In this document: positions 57,484 through 64,000 of the stretch, piece by piece
Numbering within the stretch: position 1 is the stretch's first letter
Layout of the letters: each line of letters starts with the position of its first letter
Origin: Microbulbifer sp. VAAF005
Lineage (GTDB): Bacteria > Pseudomonadota > Gammaproteobacteria > Pseudomonadales > Cellvibrionaceae
NCBI RefSeq assembly: GCF_030012985.1
Contig: NZ_CP120233.1
Location: forward strand, 3,405,001-3,469,000
Direction: 5' to 3'
Length of the DNA: 64,000 nt
Notes under the pieces: model-generated
The model's database searches: none
Told to the model about the DNA's origin: nothing
The model's input: only the letters and a program-made list of their open reading frames with translations
Position numbers and translations under genes: made by a program

Positions 57484-58476
57484 TTAAGAGGGCAGGAAGT
57501 CGATTGAGTAGTTTTTGGTAGTACTCTCAACGTTGGCAGAACCAAAATTGATCATGCGGATTCTCGCCAGCAACTTGCGTTCAAGTGCCGGGTTATTGAG
57601 CTCGCTCTCTACCAATTTGATCGACGCGATAGCACCATTCGGTGCGATCACCAACTGTACTGTAAGCCTTCCCTGTAGAGTTGGGTCCCTGCGCAGCGCA
57701 CGATTATAGATTCCAATAATGGCCTCTTTATTGGCCTCCATAACACTGCGAATGGAATCGTCGGTACGTATGGATTTTTGCCCTCTGGCCTTGGCCACCG
57801 CTTCTTTGGCTGAACCTGTTGCCTGGGTACTTTGCACTCGGGTGTTCTCACGACCGGCCAGTGAGACGCCACCGGTATCGCGACTCACTCTGCCGGCGGC
57901 AACGCCGCCACTGGAGGCTTTCGACTTATCCGCGATCATACTGCGTTCTATTTTAGTAGCAGTAGCATTTCCCGAGCTGAGCTGGCCCCGGCTAATATCC
58001 GATGTATTAAAACTCTCGCGCATATCCAATAGGTCATCGGCGAGTGCATTCAGGCCGCTATTGGCCGCTTTCTCTCGGGCCTGCTGTACTTTGGCAACTG
58101 GGGGATTTTCAACCTTGCGCGGTTTCTCCACTGGTTTGGGCTTGTCGGGTGTTTCCGCTTTTTTCTCGGGCTTCTCCTCAGGCTTTTTCTTTTCCTCGGG
58201 TTTCTTTTGCTCCTTGGGTTTTGGCTTTGGTTTAGCTTTAGGTATTTCTTTCTTTTCCAGAATTACTTTGGCCAACTGTGGTGGTACCCTTTCGGCTTGT
58301 TCCCGGGTGAGTTCGGGAACTGGCGCAAGTGCGACAGCAATGCCGCTGATAGCCAGAGCGATCAGGCCTACACGCAACAACTTAATAAAGCGCTGATCTT
58401 CCTCTCGCGAGGCAGACCAGGGGAGTATTGTTTCCTGCAGTTGCCAGGGAGCATAACTAATCGTTGCTGTACTCAT
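57484..58476 (-). CDS. TonB-like energy transducer with AgmX/PglI C-terminal domain
   Basis: 330 residues. One membrane segment (VGLIALAISGIAVALAPV, about 32-50) is followed by a Lys/Pro/Glu-rich periplasmic spacer (AKPKPKPKEQKKPEEKKKPEE) typical of TonB. The C-terminal AgmX/PglI domain (IGIYNRALRRDPTLQGRLTV, QLVIAPNGAIASIKLVESEL) replaces the TonB fold. It presumably works with the ExbB and ExbD proteins encoded upstream, transmitting proton-motive energy across the periplasm. It is the last gene of the operon, 1 base from exbD. Confidence 0.9.
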   Translation of the reverse strand: MSTATISYAPWQLQETILPWSASREEDQRFIKLLRVGLIALAISGIAVALAPVPELTREQAERVPPQLAKVILEKKEIPKAKPKPKPKEQKKPEEKKKPEEKPEKKAETPDKPKPVEKPRKVENPPVAKVQQAREKAANSGLNALADDLLDMRESFNTSDISRGQLSSGNATATKIERSMIADKSKASSGGVAAGRVSRDTGGVSLAGRENTRVQSTQATGSAKEAVAKARGQKSIRTDDSIRSVMEANKEAIIGIYNRALRRDPTLQGRLTVQLVIAPNGAIASIKLVESELNNPALERKLLARIRMINFGSANVESTTKNYSIDFLPS

Positions 58477-58477
58477 A

Positions 58478-58999
58478 TCAAGACTCCACCCCCGAAGGAT
58501 TTTCCGGTGCGGTTTGCTCTACAGCAAAAGACATATCGCGGAAGTCTGCTGTTGCACAGGTGTGCATAATTTGCTTAAGCAACTCATAAGGGACCTGCTC
58601 ATCCCCCATAATAGTCACAGCGCGCCCCAAAGTTTTCTGGGTTTCGCTCAGTTCTCCCGCCCGCTCAGCGCGATATTTAAGCTCTGTTACCAGTGGTTCA
58701 ATATTTTCCGCGCTGGGGTCGATATCATCGATATTGATGATAAAGCGATCCCCGACAAACAGCTGTTGATTATTGACCCGCACCACAGTAGTCACCTCGG
58801 GTTTTTGTTGAGAGGTGGACTTGGGTAGCTTTATGGTTTTATCAGTCTGCAGAACCTGTACATCACTGGTTGAATTTACCAAAAGGAAAAATACCAAGAT
58901 GGTAAAGATATCCATCAGTGATACCAGGTTCAGTTTTGACTGCTGCCTTTTTTGCCTTTGTCTGCGTTCTTGCAGTTTCGCGGCTGCATTTATCTTCAT
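58478..58999 (-). CDS. ExbD/TolR-like biopolymer transport protein, second copy
   Basis: 173 residues. One N-terminal membrane segment (LVSLMDIFTILVFFLLVNS) contains the conserved Asp in SLMDIFTIL, which carries the proton. The periplasmic domain follows. ExbD subunits couple proton flow to the TonB-like protein. It is separated by 12 bases from the other exbD gene and followed by the TonB-like gene. Confidence 0.93.
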   Translation of the reverse strand: MKINAAAKLQERRQRQKRQQSKLNLVSLMDIFTILVFFLLVNSTSDVQVLQTDKTIKLPKSTSQQKPEVTTVVRVNNQQLFVGDRFIINIDDIDPSAENIEPLVTELKYRAERAGELSETQKTLGRAVTIMGDEQVPYELLKQIMHTCATADFRDMSFAVEQTAPENPSGVES

Positions 59000-59011
59000 A
59001 GTTTGGCCCCG

Positions 59012-59524
59012 CTATTTTTCCTGCTCCGGTGCATCGCCGAGAGATATCTGGGGGAACAGTTCTGCATCAACAACGGATGCAGCCACTACAGCCCGGTAGC
59101 TGCGGGCAGTATCCATGGCGGCAACCAATGTCTTGTAGGGCGTACCCTTTTCCGAAAGGATTACAAGATCATCTTTGTCGATAGATTTTTCCCGTAATTG
59201 CCGTTTTATTTGTTGTAAAACAACAGAAACCGTAGCGAAATCCGGCGAATTTTCTTCGTGTGGGATGCGTTTAACCCGCTGTCCTGCCGGGTAGTTGATA
59301 TCGACATACTGCTTGCGTAAAACAAGTTCTAGCTGGCGGTTTTCCTCTACACTACTGGAACTGCCATCACTGATGCCTGGTAGGTTCAGTTTGAGCACAG
59401 AAATATGAGAAAACACCATGTTAAGCAGTAACACTGGAACCAAAATGGTCATCAAACTCATAAATGAGGTGATATCAAGCTCTGCTTCCTCGTGTCCACG
59501 CCGGCGAATGTTGATGTTCAGCAT
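59012..59524 (-). CDS. ExbD/TolR-like biopolymer transport protein, first copy
   Basis: 170 residues. The membrane segment is ITSFMSLMTILVPVLLLNMVF. The usual DxxF/L Asp is replaced: the segment begins LDITSFMSLM, where Asp sits just before the span, so proton coupling of this subunit needs checking. The periplasmic part is typical (VVLQQIKRQLREKSIDKDDL, VILSEKGTPYKTLVAAMDTAR). Two ExbD-like proteins in tandem are known from AglV/AglS-type motors. It is 11 bases after exbB. Confidence 0.9.
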   Translation of the reverse strand: MLNINIRRRGHEEAELDITSFMSLMTILVPVLLLNMVFSHISVLKLNLPGISDGSSSSVEENRQLELVLRKQYVDINYPAGQRVKRIPHEENSPDFATVSVVLQQIKRQLREKSIDKDDLVILSEKGTPYKTLVAAMDTARSYRAVVAASVVDAELFPQISLGDAPEQEK

Positions 59525-59535
59525 GGCGGTATCCC

Positions 59536-60201
59536 CTAGCTGTTAGCGGTGCGCTGTTCAGCTTTCTGTGGGCGTCCCATGGTCAGCAGGTTGAGAAATT
59601 TAACCCCAGCCATTTGCAAGCTATCGACAATTTCATTGGTTTTATTTTGCAGCATTGAGTTAAATAGAAGCAGCGGGATGGCGGAAATAAGGCCAAATGC
59701 AGTGGTATTCATCGCTACAGAAATACTGGTAGAAAGCATGGTAGCTTTCTCAGAGGGATCAGCGCTGGCTACTGCGGTAAATGCAGCAATCAGACCCATA
59801 ATAGTGCCGAGAAGTCCCAGCAGGGTAGCGATATTAGCAAGGGTAGCCAGGTAGCTAGTGCGTTTCTCCAGGCGGGGAACTGCTTCAAGAATTCCCTCCT
59901 CAATTGCCAGGGCAATATTCTCCTCGCGTTTGGCAAATTGCAACGTATTGATACCTGCTGCGGCAATGCGCCCCATCGCTGCGTCGTTATCGCGGGCCAG
60001 CTGCAAGATACTTTGGTAGCTGCGTTTTTGCAGCATGGGTAATACTTGTTGATAAGCCTTCTTATTGGCATTTCTGGCACGGGTTAAGAATATCCAGCGC
60101 TCTACGACCATTGCAAGTCCGATTACCAGAACGACCGCAATCGGGTACATAAAAGGTCCGCCATTTTGGAAGAAGCGCAACATCGCTTGAGTGAATTCCA
60201 T
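59536..60201 (-). CDS. MotA/TolQ/ExbB proton channel family protein
   Basis: 221 residues. The first membrane segment is PFMYPIAVVLVIGLAMVVERW. The conserved ExbB/TolQ region, LATLANIATLLGLLGTIMGLIAAFTA followed by ISVAMNTTAFGLISAIPLLLFNSM, is present, with Thr residues that line the channel. This is the motor channel that pairs with ExbD. The gene is followed by the two exbD genes and the TonB-like gene. Confidence 0.94.
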   Translation of the reverse strand: MEFTQAMLRFFQNGGPFMYPIAVVLVIGLAMVVERWIFLTRARNANKKAYQQVLPMLQKRSYQSILQLARDNDAAMGRIAAAGINTLQFAKREENIALAIEEGILEAVPRLEKRTSYLATLANIATLLGLLGTIMGLIAAFTAVASADPSEKATMLSTSISVAMNTTAFGLISAIPLLLFNSMLQNKTNEIVDSLQMAGVKFLNLLTMGRPQKAEQRTANS

Positions 60202-60411
60202 GATTTAATTCTCCACAGATAAAAGTATAAATTTGTAGTGCAAAGGGGAAGAAAATCCGCCCTTACCCTTGTTGTATTAAAAGGGTCGCCGGACACTGAA
60301 GCGCAGTGCAGCGTTTCCAATTATTCGCTGAATAAATTCAGTTGCGCCGCCTTCCTTGCACCGCAAAATACATTTTTTTAAGTATTATTTGTAACTTTTT
60401 GGGCGCGTCGG

Positions 60412-60681
60412 CTATTTGGTTTCTTCCTGTTCGGTTTGCAGCAATTTTATTTCGCGGCGAAATTCAGAGTATTCCTGATGCTCGAATACGGAAGAGAAAG
60501 TTTGTGGTAGGACGCTGTCGAGCCTTTGCAAACTATCGGCCTGCTTCCAGGGAATAATATATAAAACTTTAGGTTGCTCCTGGCTGCCGATTACGGTGGA
60601 TTCCAGAGTGGTGATTTCCTCAGCCGCTGCGACTTGTACCCAAGTCAATATGGTCAAGATGAAGCTAATATATAATTTCAT
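60412..60681 (-). CDS. Small exported protein of the ExbB operon
   Basis: 89 residues. The N-terminus is a signal peptide (MKLYISFILTILTWVQVAAA), the mature part is about 70 residues (LESTVIGSQEQPKVLYIIPWKQAD to EYSEFRREIKLLQTEQEE). No family recognised. It lies two bases after the TPR lipoprotein gene and 210 bases before exbB; genes of similar size occur in such operons. It is probably periplasmic. Confidence 0.72.
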   Translation of the reverse strand: MKLYISFILTILTWVQVAAAEEITTLESTVIGSQEQPKVLYIIPWKQADSLQRLDSVLPQTFSSVFEHQEYSEFRREIKLLQTEQEETK

Positions 60682-60683
60682 TA

Positions 60684-61268
60684 TTAAAGTCTCCGCTCCA
60701 GCTCAAGTATCCATGCGTTGAGTAATTTATCCTGTTCAATACTGGCATCTTGTGCTGCAAGATAGTGCTGCAGAGCGCGTTCTGGTTTTTGCAGGTAGAG
60801 GTCGTAGAGGATTCCCAGATTACGGTGAGCGTCGACGTAGTGTGGCCAGCGCTCTATAGCGGCCTTGTAGCATTGCTCAGCATCTTCAAAGCGCCCCCGA
60901 TCGCGCATTAGCGCAGCGAGGTGGTTCCAGGCAAATATATTGTTATCGTTTACGCTAATGGCCTGGCGAAAGCTTTGCTCAGCCTCCGCGTATTTATCAG
61001 CAGACTGTTGAACGATAGCAAGATTTAGCCAGGCTCCGGAAAGTACCGGCCATTTTTCAGTAATTTGTAATAATTGTGATTCGGCCGTTGTTAAATCGTT
61101 TGCCTGGAAAGATTGATGAGCTAAATCCATCGCCGCTCGAGCCTGTTGCGGCACTCTTTGAGCATCTTGCAAATACGGGTTTTTCGTCCGTTGCTCCGCA
61201 GCCTCCCCATCGGTTGGCGATACGGTCTTTTGCAGGCCACTACATGCGCAGAGTGACAAAGCCAGCAC
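60684..61268 (-). CDS. TPR-repeat lipoprotein, 5' end probably frameshifted
   Basis: 194 residues from GTG 61268. Tandem TPR units (LNLAIVQQSADKYAEAEQSFRQAISVND, ... AWNHLAALMRDRGRFEDAEQCYKAAIERWPHYVDAHRNLGIL) cover most of it. The start is doubtful: the lipobox LSLCAC lies only seven residues from it. If the six-A run of the minus strand (plus 61298-61303) were five A, the frame would extend to ATG 61329 and give MHCTELSTVKISAVRFLTTI..LALSLCAC, a normal lipoprotein signal. It would then overlap the upstream TPR gene by 14 bases. Confidence 0.8.
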   Translation of the reverse strand: MLALSLCACSGLQKTVSPTDGEAAEQRTKNPYLQDAQRVPQQARAAMDLAHQSFQANDLTTAESQLLQITEKWPVLSGAWLNLAIVQQSADKYAEAEQSFRQAISVNDNNIFAWNHLAALMRDRGRFEDAEQCYKAAIERWPHYVDAHRNLGILYDLYLQKPERALQHYLAAQDASIEQDKLLNAWILELERRL

Positions 61269-61315
61269 AATGGTAGTTAGGAACCGTACCGCCGATATTT
61301 TTTACGGTACTCAAT

Positions 61316-64000
61316 TCAGTGCAGTGCATCACTCCACCCCAAAGTTTTTTCATCTTTTTTATATCGCGCAGGTAACAGCTCCCCCAGTGAATGGAAGCTG
61401 CGTTTAACCCAGTCGTCGTATATACCCTCAATCGTGCGCTGGATATTGGCCTCATGAAGTTCTATGGACTTCTCCTCAAAAGGGTAGGCCTGTTCTTCCA
61501 GTAGAATTTCGTACTGTTCCAGTTCAAGGTCATTCAGGTTTTTAGGGCGCTGTGAGTCCATCAAGTCCCGGCTGAGCTGCCGGTAAACTTCTGCAAGGCG
61601 ATAGTTGGCTTGAGGGGTGAATTCCGCAATACCAAACTCCAGGACTTTGCGGTAATCAGCTACTGTCGTGTGCATAGCCCGCTTTTTATTAGCGAGACTG
61701 GTTTTTAATGGTAGACGCAATGCCAGTTCAGCAAACTTTGCATAGCTCTGTTCTGCCAATTCACTTTGCGAATAAGCAGCCAGGTACCGACCGCGAGGCG
61801 ATTGCAGTGAATTCTGTGCCAGTTGCTGTAGCCAGTAATTCCGTTTCGTTGTTTGTTTGGTCTGAGCATAGATTTCTACTAGTTGGAATTGTGCTTCCAG
61901 GCGTTGCTCAGCAGGCTCCGGCCACAATTTGCTGTAGTTGCGGTAGCTTTCAATAGCTTTGTCGTACTCACCAGCTTTTTGCAGGTTTTCTGCGGCCATA
62001 TATAGGGATTGACGGCGAACTTCCCGATCTGGGTCTGTAGAGGCTAATTGCAGCAACTCTGCGGCTGCCGCTACTGGCATTTCCAGCGCGTCAAAGATAA
62101 CAACGGCCTTGGCGGCCAGTGTTGGCGTCAAAGTATGCGCGGGATAGAATTGGCGAAAATCTGCCAGCTCTGTGCTGGCTCGCTGCCATTGCCCCAGCTG
62201 AATAAGGAAATTAATCGCATCGTATTGGGCGGTAGCGGCGATTTCCGTTCGCCCACTGTCGCGGATACGCAGTAGGTGATAGAGAGCCTCTTCGCTGGGA
62301 GCGGCATCTTCACTCTCGCGCTGGGCCAAAATGATTTCTGCCTGGCGATAGATAGATAACTGCAATTGGCGCAAGGCATCTTTGCGCAGTGTTTCATTGG
62401 GCTGATATGCGAGTGCGCGTGTGTAGGCGGCCTCAGCCTGGGGGTATTGCTTCAGGGAAAAATGGCTGTGCGCCAGTATCATCGCAATACTTAATTGCTG
62501 CTGGCGATTTGCCGGAGGTTGCCATTGGTCGGCGTGCTCGGCGGCGGCGATGGCCTCGGCAAAGCGCGATTGTTGTAGCAACTTATCGGCAGCGGCCAGC
62601 TGTACAGGCAGTGCCCTTGGGTCTTGTGGCCAGCTCTGTGCGAATTTCAAGCTCGCTTCAATATTGCGGTCTAGCCATAGAGCTTTTTGCTCAGCCTCTT
62701 GGTCGGGGGTTTGTTCATGTACTCTAGCTGCACTGAGAATGGCCCCATAGCCGGCTTCGGCGCCATACTTTGGATCTTGGTATTCCCAGGCGACCTGGCT
62801 GTAAGCGCGCCAAGCGGCGGGATGATCTGCAGCTTGCTCGAGACACTCCGCCATCAGGAAAACCATGGATGGCGTACGAGGGTCTTGTGGAAAAGTCTGT
62901 GCGTATTCCCGATATAAAGCGGCGGCACTGCGATAGGCTCCCAGTGATTGTGCGCTGACAAGGCGGCGTTCTTTCACTTTACTTGCGGGCAGCTTTGCCA
63001 CCTGCTGAGCCAATTCCTGTGCGCGGGCGTGGTCAAATTGAGCCAATTCGTACAGCCATGGTTGCAGGGTTTTGGCTAACTCTTGTTGTTGAGTTTCACC
63101 TGCTGCTTGCCAGTAATCACTGTTCACACCATAGCGACGCACAAAGTCCCGCTTCGTAGGCAGAACTTCTTTATGTAGTCTCCCCGCTTGCAAGGTTTCA
63201 ACGGCGAGAAGATGAAGCTGTGGGGCTTGCTCGGTTTGCGGGTAGTGATTGACGAATTGCAAAAAGGTATCGGCACTGTTGCGGAACAACTCTTTTTCCC
63301 GATACCAGGTACCGAGTGCGCTGTATAGTTGGTGCTGATAGGGACGCGGCTCTCCATCGAGGTTAAAAGACTCAATGGCTTCAGCGCCTCCCAGGTAGCT
63401 GAAGTTTAATGCAAGCCCGCGCAGGCTGTCTTCACGCAGGCGCTGCCGCCCAACAGGCAGTTCCTCCCCTTGTTCCTCACTGTGCAAAATATCCAGCGAC
63501 TGGAGGAAAATTTCTGTTGATGCGCGGTAATTGCTCGATTTAAATTCTGACCAAGCCAGCATATAGCGAGCATTATCCGTAAATGGACTCGGCCCCTGCT
63601 TGAGCAATGCACGGAAATCTCGGGCGGCGCTGGGGTAGTCTTTGCGGTTGAATGCCGCCTCGCCACGGCGGAATAAGACTTCGCCGATAAATGGTGAGTC
63701 CGGTGCGCTACCGGCAATCTTTTCCAATGCCTGTAAGGCCGCAGGCATCTCCCCATCCAGTGCCCTGGCGCGGGCTAAGCGATAGAGAATGTAATCATCT
63801 TTCGGGCGCTGTGCAGAGAGACTTTGGTAATAATCGACCGCGCTGGAGTAGTCGACAATGGTATCCGGATTGTCGGACTGTTTTTGCTCCAGCCGCTCCA
63901 TTTCCAAGTCAGCCAGGCGCAAATGGATTTGTTGCTGAACTTTGGGGTCGGTGTGGCTTTCCAGTGCAGTGCGGTAACTTTGCACCAGGTTTTCCAGCGC
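61316..64000 (-). CDS. Large TPR-repeat protein, partial (N-terminus beyond window)
   Basis: At least 894 residues are coded; the frame stays open to the window edge at 64000, so the start codon lies outside. Repeated 34-residue TPR helices (SPFIGEVLFRRGEAAFNRKDYPSAARDFRALL; AEAIAAAEHADQWQ; SHFSLKQYPQAEAAYTRALAYQPNETL; LQKAGEYDKAIESYRNYSKLWP) run through the protein. Proteins of this form precede ExbB/ExbD/AgmX genes in many gammaproteobacteria and may bind envelope partners in the periplasm. It is the first seen gene of the operon that ends at 57484. Confidence 0.9.
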   Translation of the reverse strand, partial: ALENLVQSYRTALESHTDPKVQQQIHLRLADLEMERLEQKQSDNPDTIVDYSSAVDYYQSLSAQRPKDDYILYRLARARALDGEMPAALQALEKIAGSAPDSPFIGEVLFRRGEAAFNRKDYPSAARDFRALLKQGPSPFTDNARYMLAWSEFKSSNYRASTEIFLQSLDILHSEEQGEELPVGRQRLREDSLRGLALNFSYLGGAEAIESFNLDGEPRPYQHQLYSALGTWYREKELFRNSADTFLQFVNHYPQTEQAPQLHLLAVETLQAGRLHKEVLPTKRDFVRRYGVNSDYWQAAGETQQQELAKTLQPWLYELAQFDHARAQELAQQVAKLPASKVKERRLVSAQSLGAYRSAAALYREYAQTFPQDPRTPSMVFLMAECLEQAADHPAAWRAYSQVAWEYQDPKYGAEAGYGAILSAARVHEQTPDQEAEQKALWLDRNIEASLKFAQSWPQDPRALPVQLAAADKLLQQSRFAEAIAAAEHADQWQPPANRQQQLSIAMILAHSHFSLKQYPQAEAAYTRALAYQPNETLRKDALRQLQLSIYRQAEIILAQRESEDAAPSEEALYHLLRIRDSGRTEIAATAQYDAINFLIQLGQWQRASTELADFRQFYPAHTLTPTLAAKAVVIFDALEMPVAAAAELLQLASTDPDREVRRQSLYMAAENLQKAGEYDKAIESYRNYSKLWPEPAEQRLEAQFQLVEIYAQTKQTTKRNYWLQQLAQNSLQSPRGRYLAAYSQSELAEQSYAKFAELALRLPLKTSLANKKRAMHTTVADYRKVLEFGIAEFTPQANYRLAEVYRQLSRDLMDSQRPKNLNDLELEQYEILLEEQAYPFEEKSIELHEANIQRTIEGIYDDWVKRSFHSLGELLPARYKKDEKTLGWSDALH

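Overview
The window looks like chromosome from a marine-type gammaproteobacterium. The protein set points to the Cellvibrionales, with Microbulbifer or a close relative as my best guess: a secreted GH18 chitinase with two CBM5/12 modules, a prolyl oligopeptidase, a DUF885 lipoprotein, the glnA-ntrBC locus, a yrfG-hslR-hslO-pckA cluster and an OprC-type copper receptor. The genus is inferred from gene content only. I saw no plasmid, phage or CRISPR signature.

Layout. 1-1800: 3' part of a 23S rRNA gene, a 5S rRNA gene and their terminator. 1800-2546: AT-rich non-coding DNA with a 39-bp direct repeat. 2547-9619: beta-propeller protein, GNAT, dtd, prolyl oligopeptidase, an SDR reductase preceded by a cluster of hairpins, a 29-aa membrane peptide, tag and an MscS channel. 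9808-18437: DUF885 lipoprotein, AT-rich patatin gene, exported protein of unknown function, GNAT, VIT1/CCC1 transporter, diguanylate cyclase, frameshifted macro-domain gene and an AT-rich membrane protein. 18551-24611: chitinase, bipA and thiI on the minus strand. 24612-29911: nitrogen-control locus glnA / DUF4124 / ntrB / ntrC with a sigma-54 promoter and NtrC-type sites. 29962-32303: a small MITE-like repeat family, one copy of which splits a DUF4239 gene. 32377-41811: minus-strand genes for an AI-2E family transporter, two tandem M15-like peptidases (one frameshifted), pckA, hslO, a DUF4124 protein, an HtrA-like protease, hslR, yrfG and a frameshifted YhhN gene. 42014-45244: cysK, cysQ and small genes. 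45355-48178: OprC copper receptor and a DUF2946 protein. 48507-56222: a tightly overlapping operon of DUF58, MoxR, DUF4350, DUF4129, SpoIIM-like, RDD and membrane proteins. 56394-57385: DUF2939 and DUF2237. 57484-64000: an envelope energy-transduction operon (TPR protein, TPR lipoprotein, small exported protein, ExbB/TolQ, two ExbD, AgmX/TonB).

How the genes work together. NtrB/NtrC probably activate glnA through the promoter at 24836-24851 and may control their own promoter. The OprC and DUF2946 genes form a copper-handling pair. The MoxR operon and the TPR-ExbBD-AgmX operon each look like one envelope machine, and both lack a clearly known function.

A recurring oddity is that four genes, and probably a fifth, are broken by one- or two-base shifts exactly at homopolymer runs. 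This suggests either uncorrected sequencing indels or slippage, and it should be settled before any of these genes is called a pseudogene. The most novel-looking items are the MITE-split DUF4239 gene, the hairpin cluster at 6931-7012, the near-perfect NtrC operator before ntrB and the TPR-ExbBD-AgmX operon.
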